Positions 1 through 8,931 of a stretch of 64,000 nucleotides of DNA are shown piece after piece. The stretch is taken from the NCBI RefSeq assembly GCF_027498035.1, contig NZ_CP114978.1, forward strand, positions 4,251,375-4,315,374, given 5' to 3'. Source of the DNA: Pseudoxanthomonas sp. Its GTDB lineage: Bacteria; Pseudomonadota; Gammaproteobacteria; Xanthomonadales; Xanthomonadaceae. A program made the position numbers and the translations under genes. The first letter of the stretch is position 1. Every line of letters starts with the position of its first letter. The notes under the pieces were generated by a model. That model had not been told where the DNA came from. It did not search any database and was given only the letters and a program-made list of their open reading frames with translations.

Positions 1-1268
1 CCGGTCCGTCCGGGCTGGCGGCCGCAAAGGCTGCGGCTTCGCACGGCGTACGCGTGGGCCTGGTCGATGCGCAGCCGCGCGGCGGTGGCCAGGTGTGGCG
101 CCACGACCTGGCTCACGGCATCCCCGCTGCAGCGCGACGCGCATTGACCATCGTTGGTGACGGCCAGGTCGACTGGTTGCCGCAGACCCAGATCGTGATG
201 GCCCAGGCGGATTGGCTGCTGGCCGATGGCCCGGCGGGCGCGCAGCGCCTGCATTACCGGCACCTGGTGCTGGCCACCGGCGCGCGCGAACTGCTGCTGC
301 CGTTCCCCGGCTGGACCCTGCCCGGAGTGACCGGTGCCGGCGGCGCGCAGGCGCTGGCCAAACAGGGCTGGCCGCTGCAGGGCAAGCGCGTGCTGGTCGC
401 CGGTAGCGGTCCGCTGCTGCTGGCCAGCGCCGCGACCCTGCGCCGCCACGGCGCCAGCGTGCTGGGCATCCACGAGCAAGCCCCGCTGGCGGCGCTGGCC
501 GGCTTCGCGCTGCGCCTGCCGCGCTGGCCGGGCAAGGCTGCCCAGGCGCTGGCCCTGCAGTTTCAACTGGCCGGCATCGGCTACCACCGCGACAGCGTGG
601 TGGTGGCCGCCCATGGCGGGGACCAGCTGCGCGAGGTCGAGATCGAAGGCCCGCATGGCCGGCGCCGCATCGCCTGTGATCAGCTCGCGGTCGGTTATGG
701 CCTGGTCCCCAATACCGAACTGGCCGAGCTGCTCGGCTGCCGGCTCGACACACCCGGCGCGCATCCGCAGGTCGCGGTCGATGCGCAGCTGCGCACCAGC
801 GTGGGCCGCGTGTTTGCCGCGGGCGAAGCGCTGGGCATCGGCGGGCGCGATTGCGCCCTGGTCGAAGGCGCCATCGCCGGCCACATGGCCGCCGGTGCGC
901 CCGCCGCCGCCGACGCCCTGCAGCCGGCCCGCCGCCGCGCGCGTGCCTTCGCCGCGCTGCTGGGCGACACCTTCGCCCTGGCCACGCGCGTCCGCGCGCT
1001 GGCCAAGGACGACACCCTGGTCTGCCGCTGCGAGGACGTACCGCTGGGTGCGCTGCGCGGCTTTGCCGACCTGCGCGACGCCAAGTTGGCCTCGCGCTGC
1101 GGAATGGGCGCCTGCCAGGGCCGCATCTGCGGGACCGCACTGGCCGAACTGGGCCTGGGCGGCGCCGCACGTTCCTCCGATGGCGGCCGCCGGCCGCCGT
1201 TGTTCCCGGTCCGCCTCGCGGCGCTGACCGACTCCTTCACCGACGACTCGCAAGGGATACAGCCATGA
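1..1268 (+). CDS. FAD-dependent oxidoreductase with C-terminal [2Fe-2S] domain, probable D-hydroxyproline dehydrogenase subunit (5' partial)
   Basis: The reading frame is open from the first complete codon at position 3, so the gene starts upstream of the window. The first residues visible (GPSGLAAAKAA) are the end of a Rossmann FAD-binding motif; a second dinucleotide fold follows (VLVAGSGPLLLAS, about 390-425). The C-terminus carries a BFD-like [2Fe-2S] site with cysteine codons at 1023, 1029, 1098 and 1113 (CRC, then CGMGAC). This architecture matches the large subunit of heteromeric hydroxyproline/octopine-type dehydrogenases, which oxidise cis-4-hydroxy-D-proline to pyrroline-4-hydroxy-2-carboxylate. 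The stop overlaps the next start by 4 nt (ATGA), and the following genes are the next two steps of that pathway, which is the main reason for the substrate call. The small ferredoxin-like subunit and the epimerase would be expected just upstream, outside the window. The exact substrate is inferred from context. Confidence 0.8.
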   Translation, partial: GPSGLAAAKAAASHGVRVGLVDAQPRGGGQVWRHDLAHGIPAAARRALTIVGDGQVDWLPQTQIVMAQADWLLADGPAGAQRLHYRHLVLATGARELLLPFPGWTLPGVTGAGGAQALAKQGWPLQGKRVLVAGSGPLLLASAATLRRHGASVLGIHEQAPLAALAGFALRLPRWPGKAAQALALQFQLAGIGYHRDSVVVAAHGGDQLREVEIEGPHGRRRIACDQLAVGYGLVPNTELAELLGCRLDTPGAHPQVAVDAQLRTSVGRVFAAGEALGIGGRDCALVEGAIAGHMAAGAPAAADALQPARRRARAFAALLGDTFALATRVRALAKDDTLVCRCEDVPLGALRGFADLRDAKLASRCGMGACQGRICGTALAELGLGGAARSSDGGRRPPLFPVRLAALTDSFTDDSQGIQP

Positions 1269-2170
1269 GCAATGCCACCTTCTGGAAGGGCGTCCTGCCC
1301 GCCATCACCACCCCGTTCAACGCCGACGGCAGCGTCGACCATGGCTTCCTGGGCCGCCACGCGCTGGAGATGGTTGATGCCGGCTGCACCGCGATCGTGC
1401 CACTGGGCTCGCTGGGCGAGGCCGCCACGCTGAGCTTCGACGAGAAGGTCGCGATCATCCAGACCCTGGTCAAGGCCGTCGCCGGCCGCGTGCCAGTGGT
1501 ACCGGGTATCGCCGCGCTGTCCACCGACGAGGCCGTCAGGCTGGCCCAGGCCGCCAAGACCGCCGGTGCCGGCGGCCTGATGGTGCTGCCGGTGTACGTC
1601 TACACCTCCGACTGGCACGAGGCCTCGGCCCACGCCCGCGCCGTGCTGGGCGCCACCGACCTGCCGTGCATCCTCTACAACAATCCGGTCGCCTACCGCA
1701 CCGACATCCTGCCCGCGCAGATCGCGCAGCTGGCATGCGAATTCCCCAACCTGCAGGCGGTCAAGGAGTCCTCCGGCGAGATCCGTCGCTTCGCTGCGAT
1801 CAAGGAACTGCTGGGCGACCGCCTGGTGCTGCTGGTCGGCATGGACGACGCGATCGTCGAAGGCCTGGCCATGGGCGCGCAGGGCTGGATCGCCGGCCTG
1901 GTCAACGCCTATCCGGTCGAGTCGGTCAAGCTGTTCGAACTGGCCCGCGACGGGGGCTATGCCGCGGCCGCCGAGCTGTACAACTGGTTCCTGCCGCTGC
2001 TGCGCCTGGACACGGTGCCCAAGTTCGTCCAGCTGATCAAACTGGTCCAGGCCAAGGTCGAACTGGGCAGCGAGACCGTGCGTGCGCCGCGCCTGGTGGT
2101 CGAAGGTGCCGAGCGCGAGGCGGCACTGAAGGTCATCGACCACGCCATCGCGACCAAGCCGGCGCTGTGA
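1265..2170 (+). CDS. Dihydrodipicolinate synthase family protein, probable pyrroline-4-hydroxy-2-carboxylate deaminase
   Basis: A 301-residue class I aldolase-type TIM barrel of the DHDPS/NAL family. The Schiff-base lysine is Lys167 in AVKESSG, and the family tyrosine is Tyr138 in ILYNNP; PLGSLGEAA (residues 46-54) is the carboxylate-binding loop. In hydroxyproline catabolism a member of this family deaminates and dehydrates pyrroline-4-hydroxy-2-carboxylate to 2-oxoglutarate semialdehyde. The start at 1265 overlaps the previous stop (ATGA), so longer upstream starts in this frame, which lie inside the oxidoreductase gene, are not used. A 146-bp gap separates it from the semialdehyde dehydrogenase. 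True dapA function is unlikely given the neighbours; other keto-acid aldolase activities cannot be excluded. Confidence 0.85.
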   Translation: MSNATFWKGVLPAITTPFNADGSVDHGFLGRHALEMVDAGCTAIVPLGSLGEAATLSFDEKVAIIQTLVKAVAGRVPVVPGIAALSTDEAVRLAQAAKTAGAGGLMVLPVYVYTSDWHEASAHARAVLGATDLPCILYNNPVAYRTDILPAQIAQLACEFPNLQAVKESSGEIRRFAAIKELLGDRLVLLVGMDDAIVEGLAMGAQGWIAGLVNAYPVESVKLFELARDGGYAAAAELYNWFLPLLRLDTVPKFVQLIKLVQAKVELGSETVRAPRLVVEGAEREAALKVIDHAIATKPAL

Positions 2171-2316
2171 TCCAACGCCGCGCTCCCGTCGGGTGCGCGG
2201 CGAGGGACGGGTGAGCTGCGTGCCTGTGGTGCGCGTTTGACCCGTCCTGCTTCCGCCCGTGCAGGGCGCCTGCTTCCGCTGGAGGCAGGGACACCACCTG
2301 AGCTGTGAGAGATCCG

Positions 2317-3915
2317 ATGAACGAAGCGATCCAACCCATCCTGCTGGCCGGCCAGTGGCAGCCCAGCCTGGGCACCACCGGCCACTTCCGCGCGGCCGAC
2401 CCGACCACGGGCGAAGCGATCGGCCCGGTGTTCCCGTTCAGCGGCGCGGCCGATGTGGAAGCGGCGGTGACCGCCGCCAGTGCCGTGGCCGCCGAACTGG
2501 CCGCAGCGCCAGCGGAGCGGATTGCGGCGTTCCTCGACGCCTACGCCGATGCGCTCGATGCCGATGCCGACACGCTGGTGGCCCTGGCCGCAGCGGAGAC
2601 CGCACTGGCGGCACCGACGCGCCTGCGCGGCAACGAACTGCCGCGCACCAGTGGCCAGCTACGCCAGGCCGCCCAGGCCGTGCGCAGCTATGGCTGGACC
2701 CAGCCGACCATCGACACTGCGGCCGGCCTGCGCGCGCACCTGGCGCCACTAGGCAAGCCGGTACTGGTGTTCGGCCCCAATAATTTCCCGTTCGCCTTCA
2801 ATGCGATCGCCGGCAGCGACTTTGCTTCGGCGATGGCCGCGCGCAATCCGGTGATCGCCAAGGCGCACCCGCTGCACCCGGCCACCAGCCAGCGCATGGC
2901 CCAGCTGGCGCATACCGCGCTGCTGGCCAGCGGCCTGCCTGCGGCCGCAGTGCAGCTGCTCTACCAGTTCGACAACGCGATCGGCCTGAGGCTGGCCGGC
3001 GACCGCCGCCTGGGCGCGATCGGCTTCACCGGCAGCCGTGCCGGCGGACTGGCGCTGAAGGCCGCTGCCGATGCGGTGGGCACGCCGTTCTATGCCGAGC
3101 TGTCCAGCGTCAACCCGGTCTTCATGCTGCCCGGCGCGCTGGCCGAACGCGGCCCGGCGCTGGCGCAGGAATTCTTCGCATCCTGCACGCTGGGTAGCGG
3201 CCAGTTCTGCACCAATCCGGGCGTGGTGATCGTGCCTCGCTCGGTTGAAGGCGATGCCTTTGTGGCAGCGACCACGACGCACTTCACAAGCGCCGCGCCG
3301 ATGGTGTTGTTCTCGCAGGGCGGCGTGGACCATGTCGCCGCTGGCGTCGCGGCGCTGCAGGCAGCCGGCGCCAGCGTGCTGGCGGGTGGCGCGGTCGGGC
3401 AGGGTGCGGGCTTCCGCTATGCGCCGACCCTGCTGCAGGTGGATGCGATGGATTTCATCGCCCGGCCGCAGGCGTTGCAGGCCGAGGCCTTCGGCCCGGT
3501 CAGCCTGCTGGTCCGGGTCGAGGACCAGGAGGCGATGGTCGCCGTCGCTGCGGCGTTCGAAGGCAACCTTACCGGCACGCTCTACCGTGCCACCGATGGC
3601 AGCGACGATGCCGCCTGGCAGGCCATCGCACCGGTACTGCGCGCACGCGTCGGTCGCCTGATCAATTCCAAGATGCCCACCGGCGTGGCCGTCAGTGCCG
3701 CGCAGAACCACGGTGGCCCGTTCCCCAGCACCGGCCATCCGGGCTTCACCGCCGTGGGCATGCCGGGGTCGATCCATCGCTTCGCCGCGCTGCACAGCTA
3801 CGACGGGATTCCCGACGCGCTGCTGCCGGTTGAACTGCGCGATGCCAATCCGGGCGGCGTGCAGCGCAGCGTCGATGGCACCTGGACCACGGCCGATATC
3901 GGTGGCGCGGCATGA
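2317..3915 (+). CDS. Aldehyde dehydrogenase, probable 2-oxoglutarate (alpha-ketoglutaric) semialdehyde dehydrogenase
   Basis: A 532-residue member of the NAD(P)-dependent aldehyde dehydrogenase superfamily. It would oxidise 2-oxoglutarate semialdehyde to 2-oxoglutarate, the last step of hydroxyproline breakdown. The cofactor region FGPNNFPFA (152-160), GFTGSRAGG (236-244), the general base Glu261 in AELSSVNPV and the nucleophile Cys298 in GQFCTNPG are all present. I chose ATG 2317 (MNEAIQPILL) because GAGAG sits about 8 nt upstream; a GTG at 2305 in frame would remove that site. The stop overlaps the next gene's ATG by 4 nt (ATGA at 3912). The N-terminal half is unusually alanine-rich, typical of this subfamily. 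The substrate assignment rests on the operon. Confidence 0.87.
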   Translation: MNEAIQPILLAGQWQPSLGTTGHFRAADPTTGEAIGPVFPFSGAADVEAAVTAASAVAAELAAAPAERIAAFLDAYADALDADADTLVALAAAETALAAPTRLRGNELPRTSGQLRQAAQAVRSYGWTQPTIDTAAGLRAHLAPLGKPVLVFGPNNFPFAFNAIAGSDFASAMAARNPVIAKAHPLHPATSQRMAQLAHTALLASGLPAAAVQLLYQFDNAIGLRLAGDRRLGAIGFTGSRAGGLALKAAADAVGTPFYAELSSVNPVFMLPGALAERGPALAQEFFASCTLGSGQFCTNPGVVIVPRSVEGDAFVAATTTHFTSAAPMVLFSQGGVDHVAAGVAALQAAGASVLAGGAVGQGAGFRYAPTLLQVDAMDFIARPQALQAEAFGPVSLLVRVEDQEAMVAVAAAFEGNLTGTLYRATDGSDDAAWQAIAPVLRARVGRLINSKMPTGVAVSAAQNHGGPFPSTGHPGFTAVGMPGSIHRFAALHSYDGIPDALLPVELRDANPGGVQRSVDGTWTTADIGGAA

Positions 3916-5114
3916 GCGCGCAGATCGGCCACCTCAGTCTTGCCGACGCGCAGGCCCAGCTGCAGCCGTGGACCCAGCGGGCAGCGGCGATCACGGCTGT
4001 CGAATACCAGCAGCGCATCGATCATGCGCGCGCGCTGATGCGCGAACAGGGCGTGGACGTGCTGCTGGTCAACGCCGGCACCTCGCTGCGCTATTTCGCC
4101 GGCGTGCCGTGGGGTGCCAGCGAGCGCCTGGTCGCGCTGTTGATCACCGCCAGCGGCGAACCGCTGCTGGTGTGCCCGGCGTTCGAGGAAGGCTCGCTTG
4201 ATGCGGTGCTGAAGATCCCCGCCGGCAAGGCCCTGTGGCAGGAACACGAAGATCCGTACGCGCTGGTCGCTCGGGCCATGGCCGAGCGCGGCGCGCGCAC
4301 GCTGGGGCTGGATCCTGGTGCGGCGCTGTTCATCCACACCGGCCTGCGTGCGCATCTGGATGTGTCGGCGATCAGCGATGCCGGCGTGATCATCGACGGC
4401 TGCCGCATGTGCAAGTCGCCGGCCGAACTGGCGTTGATGCAACAGGCCTGCGACATGACCCTGCTGGTGCACCGCCTGGCCGCCGGCATCGCCCGCGAGG
4501 GCATCGGCACCGACGAACTGGTGCGCTTCATCGACCAGGCCCATCGTGCGCTGGGGGCGGACAACGGCTCGACCTTCTGCATCGTGCAGTTCGGCCAGGC
4601 CACCTCTTTCCCGCACGGCATTCCCGGCGTGCAGCACCTGCGCGCCGGCGAGTTGGTGCTGATCGACACTGGCTGCACCGTGCAGGGCTACCACTCGGAC
4701 ATCACCCGCACCTGGATCTTCGGCACGCCCAACGCGCAGCAGCAGCGGATCTGGCAGCTCGAACACGACGCACAGGCCGCAGCATTTGCCGCGGTGCGCC
4801 CGGGCGTCACCTGCGCCTCGGTCGACGACGCGGCGCGTGCGGTGCTTGAAGCCGCCGGCCTGGGCCCGGACTACTGCCTGCCGGGCCTGCCGCATCGCAC
4901 CGGCCACGGCTGCGGCCTGGCGATCCACGAGGCGCCGTACCTGGTGCGTGGCAATGCCACCGTCCTGCGGCCGGGCATGTGCTGTAGCAACGAACCGATG
5001 ATCGTGGTGCCGGGCGCGTTCGGCGTGCGGCTGGAAGACCATTTCTACGTCACCGACGCCGGCGCGCAGTGGTTCACGCCACCGTCGCCGGCCATCGACC
5101 GGCCTTTCGCATGA
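3912..5114 (+). CDS. M24 family metallopeptidase, Xaa-Pro dipeptidase/aminopeptidase-like
   Basis: A 400-residue pita-bread-fold peptidase. An N-terminal creatinase-like domain (about 30-160) is followed by the catalytic domain. The five metal ligands of the family are intact: Asp252 (LIDTGC), Asp263 (HSDITRT), His332 (HRTGHGCG), Glu361 (SNEPM) and Glu375 (RLEDHF). These enzymes cleave the Xaa-Pro bond, and probably Xaa-Hyp, in short peptides in the cytoplasm. No signal peptide is seen. It is translationally coupled to the semialdehyde dehydrogenase (ATGA), so it would supply free proline or hydroxyproline to the same pathway. Which imino acid it prefers cannot be read from the sequence. Confidence 0.9.
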   Translation: MSAQIGHLSLADAQAQLQPWTQRAAAITAVEYQQRIDHARALMREQGVDVLLVNAGTSLRYFAGVPWGASERLVALLITASGEPLLVCPAFEEGSLDAVLKIPAGKALWQEHEDPYALVARAMAERGARTLGLDPGAALFIHTGLRAHLDVSAISDAGVIIDGCRMCKSPAELALMQQACDMTLLVHRLAAGIAREGIGTDELVRFIDQAHRALGADNGSTFCIVQFGQATSFPHGIPGVQHLRAGELVLIDTGCTVQGYHSDITRTWIFGTPNAQQQRIWQLEHDAQAAAFAAVRPGVTCASVDDAARAVLEAAGLGPDYCLPGLPHRTGHGCGLAIHEAPYLVRGNATVLRPGMCCSNEPMIVVPGAFGVRLEDHFYVTDAGAQWFTPPSPAIDRPFA

Positions 5115-5205
5115 CGGCCTGCCGATGTGTGGCATGCGCGGCAACCGCGCAATCGCCTGCACCAGGCAGGCTTTGAACCCTGATATCTGCTACCGGAGTG
5201 CGCGC

Positions 5206-7050
5206 ATGACCCTGTTCCGTCCCCTCGTCGTCGGTGTGCTTGCAGCGGCACTGTTCACGGCCTGCCAGCCCACGCCGTCCGCGGCTTCTGGCGATGCGCC
5301 CAAGGCTGTCGCGGTCGATCCCGCGCAGGCGGCCCAGGCCTTCGATGCGCTGCTGGACCAGCAGTGGCAGTACCAGCTTGAACACAGTCCGGAGTTCGCC
5401 AGCATCATCGGCGACCGGCGCTACAACGATCGCTGGACCGATTACTCGCTGGCTGCGGTGCAGGCCGATCGCGCGGCCACCGTCGACCTGCTGGCGCGCT
5501 TCCAGGCCGTCGATGCCAAGGCACTGGACGAGCAGCGCCAGCTGAGCCTGCAGATGATGCTGCGCCAGCTGCAGGACAAGCTGACCGGCATCGACCTGAA
5601 GACCTACGAGATGCCGCTGGAACCGGTCGGCGGCATCCAGCTGGCGCTGGCGGGACAGGGCGATGCGTTCCCGTTCGAGACCGCCAAGGACTACCGGGAC
5701 TACATCAAGCGCCTGCAGGCGATCCCGGCGTTGCTGGACCAGGTGATCGAGGTCTCGCGCCAGGGCGCCAAGGACAAGCTGACCCAGCCGCGCTACCTGC
5801 TGGAGCGCCTGCCGGAACAGATCGCCAAGATCGCCGCGCCGGCCGGCGCCGACAGCGCCTTCGCCTCGCCGCTGAAGCAGCTCGACAAGGCCGTGCCCGA
5901 TGCTGCCGAACGTGAGGCGCTGCGCCAGCAGCTGATCGCCGCGGTCGATGATTCGGTGCGGCCGGCCTATACGAAACTGGCGGCGTTCGTGAAGGACGAA
6001 TACGCCGCGCAGGGCCGCGAACATGAAGGCCTCTGGTCGCTGCCCGATGGCGACAAGCGCTACCTGTTCGCCATCCACACCCAGACCACCAGCGACAAGA
6101 CGCCCGAGCAGATCCACCAGATCGGCCTGGACGAAGTCGCCCGGATCGAAGGGGAGATGACCAAGATCGCCAAGGCCCAGGGGTATCCCGATCTGGCCAG
6201 TTTCCGCAAGGCGGTGGCCGGCGACAAATCGCACTTCGCAAAGAACAGCGCGCAGATCCTGGACCTCTATCGCGGCTACATCGCCGGGATGGAGCCGGAG
6301 CTGCCCAAGCTGTTCGGCCACCTGCCCAAGACGCCGCTGGAAGTGCAGGGCATGCCGGCCTTCCGCCGTGAGGCGCCCGGTGCCGAGTACTGGCAGAGCA
6401 ATCCGGAAGGCACCAAGCCGGCCATCGTGATGGTCAACGCCAACGATGCCACCGACCGCACCCTGGTCAACATCGAGACCACGGCCTATCACGAAGGCGT
6501 GCCGGGCCATCACCTGCAGATCTCGCTGGCCCAGACCCTGCCGTTGCCACCGTTCCGCCAGCAGGCCGGCTACAACGCCTTCATCGAAGGTTGGGCGCTG
6601 TACGCCGAGCAGCTAGCAGGCGAGGTGGGTTTCTACAAGGACCCCTATAGCGAATACGGGCACCTGGCAGGCGAGCTGTTGCGCGCGAACCGCCTGGTGC
6701 TGGACACCGGCGTGCACGCCAAGCACTGGACGCGCCAGCAGATGGTGGATTTCTTCCACGCCCATCCGTCCGACGACGAACCCAGCATCCAGGCCGAAAC
6801 CGACCGCTACATCGTCTGGCCAGGCCAGGCGCTGGGCTACAAGCTGGGCGAACTGGAGATCCTGTCGCTGCGCGCCAAGGCCCAGCAGGCGCTGGGCGAC
6901 AGGTTCGACATCCGCGCCTTCCATGACGCCATCCTCGGCGGTGGCGCGATGCCGCTGGACCTGCTCGATGCCCGCATCGATGCCTGGATCGCGCAGACCC
7001 AGGCCGCACCGGCGACGCCGGCCTCCAGCACCCGCAAGGACACGCCATGA
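5206..7050 (+). CDS. DUF885 family lipoprotein, putative metallopeptidase
   Basis: A 614-residue protein beginning with a lipoprotein signal peptide (MTLFRPLVVGVLAAALFTAC; lipidated Cys20), so it should be anchored in the periplasm or outer membrane. I chose ATG 5206, with GGAG about 8 nt upstream, over an in-frame ATG at 5125 because only the shorter form starts with the signal sequence. The rest is a DUF885 domain. It contains a zincin-like YHEGVPGHHLQ motif (His429-Glu430, His435/His436) and a conserved EGWALYAEQ segment near residue 465. DUF885 proteins are thought to be metal-dependent peptidases, but the activity of most is undefined. The gene overlaps a paralogue by 4 nt and follows the hydroxyproline genes, suggesting a role in processing peptides outside the cytoplasm. 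Confidence 0.85.
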   Translation: MTLFRPLVVGVLAAALFTACQPTPSAASGDAPKAVAVDPAQAAQAFDALLDQQWQYQLEHSPEFASIIGDRRYNDRWTDYSLAAVQADRAATVDLLARFQAVDAKALDEQRQLSLQMMLRQLQDKLTGIDLKTYEMPLEPVGGIQLALAGQGDAFPFETAKDYRDYIKRLQAIPALLDQVIEVSRQGAKDKLTQPRYLLERLPEQIAKIAAPAGADSAFASPLKQLDKAVPDAAEREALRQQLIAAVDDSVRPAYTKLAAFVKDEYAAQGREHEGLWSLPDGDKRYLFAIHTQTTSDKTPEQIHQIGLDEVARIEGEMTKIAKAQGYPDLASFRKAVAGDKSHFAKNSAQILDLYRGYIAGMEPELPKLFGHLPKTPLEVQGMPAFRREAPGAEYWQSNPEGTKPAIVMVNANDATDRTLVNIETTAYHEGVPGHHLQISLAQTLPLPPFRQQAGYNAFIEGWALYAEQLAGEVGFYKDPYSEYGHLAGELLRANRLVLDTGVHAKHWTRQQMVDFFHAHPSDDEPSIQAETDRYIVWPGQALGYKLGELEILSLRAKAQQALGDRFDIRAFHDAILGGGAMPLDLLDARIDAWIAQTQAAPATPASSTRKDTP

Positions 7051-8852
7051 TCGCGTCTCGTTCCCGCCTGTCGCTGGCCCTGCTGGTGACGCTCGCCGCC
7101 GGTCCGCTCGTGCACGCGCCACAGGCGCTTGCCGCGCCAGCGGCGGCCAGCACCGCACCGGCCACCGATGCCGCTGCGCGCTTCAAGGCGCTGTCTACGC
7201 GCGAATGGACCTGGCGCCAGGAACAGAGCGCCGGCGCCGACGACGAGAACGGTGATAGCCGCGCCGCCGACCATCTGCCCAAGGTCGACCTGGCCACCCA
7301 GACCATGCGCACCGCCTACTGGCAGCAGGTGATGGGTGAACTGGACGCGATCCCGCAGGCACAGCTGTCGGCTGAGGACCAGGTCAACTACCAGGTCTAC
7401 CGGCAGCAGATCGAGGTGTTGCTGGACCAGCAGCACTTCCGCGCCTGGGAGATGCCGTTCAACAGCGACACCGCGTTCTGGAGCAACCTGGGCTTCACCG
7501 CGCGCAGCACCCTGCACAACGCCGACGATTACCGGCGCTACCTGAAGCTGCTGGCCGACATCCCGCGCTATTTCGACGAGCAGACCACCAACATGCGCGC
7601 CGGCCTGACACGCGGCTTCAGCCAGCCGCGGGTGACCCTGACCGGGCGCGACCAGTCGATCGCCGACGTGGCCGACGCCGAGGGCGAGGCCAACCTGTTC
7701 TACACGCCGTTCAAGCAGATGCCGGCCAGCATTCCGGCCGCGCAGCAGGCGCAGCTGCGGCAGCAGGCGCTGGCGGCGATTTCCGGCAGCGTGATCCCGG
7801 CCTACGACAAGTTGCTGGGCTTCATGCGCAACGAGTACATGCCGCACGCACGCACCACGCTCGCCGGCGAAGCATTGCCCGACGGCAAGGCGTATTACCG
7901 CGCGCAGATCCGCGAGTTCGTCACCGAGGACATGGATCCCGAGCAGATCCACCGCATCGGCCTGCAGGAAGTGGCGCGCCTGCGCAAGGAGATGCAGCAG
8001 GTGATGGACGAGGTGGGCTTCAAGGGCAGCTTCGGCGACTTCTTGACCTTCCTGCGCACCGACCCGCAGTTCTACGCCAAGACCCCGCAGGAGCTGCTCG
8101 ACCATGCTGCCTGGATCGCCAAGTCGATGGACGGCAACCTGGGCAAGTTCTTCGGCCGGGTGCCGCGCCAGCGTTTCACCATCAAACCGGTGCCCGACGA
8201 CCTGGCGCCGTTCTACACCGGTGGCCGCGGCGGCATGGATACCTACTGGCTCAACACCTACAACCTGCCGTCGCGCCCGCTGTACGTGCTGCCGGCGCTG
8301 ACCCTGCACGAGTCCTCGCCCGGCCATTCGCTGCAGATGTCGCTGGCGGCCGAGGACACTGGCCTGCCGGACTACCGCCGCTACAACTACATCTCCGCCT
8401 ATGGCGAGGGCTGGGCGCTGTACTGCGAATACCTGGGCCAGGAGATGGGCATGTACACCACGCCCTACGAGCGGTTCGGCTACCTGACCTACCAGATGTG
8501 GCGTGCGGCGCGGCTGGTGATCGACACCGGCGTGCACCACGAGGGCTGGACCCGCGACCAGGCGCTGGCCTACCTGCGCGACAACGCCGCGTTGAGCGAG
8601 CACGAGATCACCACCGAGGTCGACCGCTACATCGCCTGGCCGGGCCAGGCGCTGTCGTACTACCTGGGCGAGCTGGAGATCCTCAAGCTGCGTGGGAAAG
8701 CCGAGGCGGCGCTGGGCGAGAAGTTCGACATCCGCCATTTCCACGATGCGGTGCTGTCGCTGGGCTCGGTGCCGCTGCCGGTGCTGGATGCGCGCATCGA
8801 CCGCTTCATCGCCGAAGGCGGCGCCTCGCCCTGGGCCGACCCGAGCCCCTGA
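7047..8852 (+). CDS. DUF885 family protein, periplasmic paralogue of the preceding gene
   Basis: A 601-residue second DUF885 protein starting at an ATGA overlap with the first. It has a Sec signal peptide ending near APQALAA (about residue 30) and no lipobox, so unlike its neighbour it is predicted to be soluble in the periplasm. The candidate metal site is LHESSPGHSLQ (His421-Glu422, His427), and the EGWALYCEYLG segment and the C-terminal IAWPGQALSYYLGELE block match the upstream protein. The two clearly derive from one ancestor, probably by tandem duplication. They may divide substrate range or location. Peptidase function is inferred from the HE-x(4)-H motif and context only. Confidence 0.85.
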   Translation: MIASRSRLSLALLVTLAAGPLVHAPQALAAPAAASTAPATDAAARFKALSTREWTWRQEQSAGADDENGDSRAADHLPKVDLATQTMRTAYWQQVMGELDAIPQAQLSAEDQVNYQVYRQQIEVLLDQQHFRAWEMPFNSDTAFWSNLGFTARSTLHNADDYRRYLKLLADIPRYFDEQTTNMRAGLTRGFSQPRVTLTGRDQSIADVADAEGEANLFYTPFKQMPASIPAAQQAQLRQQALAAISGSVIPAYDKLLGFMRNEYMPHARTTLAGEALPDGKAYYRAQIREFVTEDMDPEQIHRIGLQEVARLRKEMQQVMDEVGFKGSFGDFLTFLRTDPQFYAKTPQELLDHAAWIAKSMDGNLGKFFGRVPRQRFTIKPVPDDLAPFYTGGRGGMDTYWLNTYNLPSRPLYVLPALTLHESSPGHSLQMSLAAEDTGLPDYRRYNYISAYGEGWALYCEYLGQEMGMYTTPYERFGYLTYQMWRAARLVIDTGVHHEGWTRDQALAYLRDNAALSEHEITTEVDRYIAWPGQALSYYLGELEILKLRGKAEAALGEKFDIRHFHDAVLSLGSVPLPVLDARIDRFIAEGGASPWADPSP

Positions 8853-8931
8853 CGCTCCCATCGTCCTGCGGTCGCGACGCGCCTGTGGCGCGCGTGGCGC
8901 AGGCCAGACACCACGCTGCAGCGAGGCATCC

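Noticed and set aside
1265..2170. Annotation as housekeeping dapA.
   Set aside because: Position between an FAD/[2Fe-2S] dehydrogenase and a semialdehyde dehydrogenase fits the hydroxyproline deaminase branch better.
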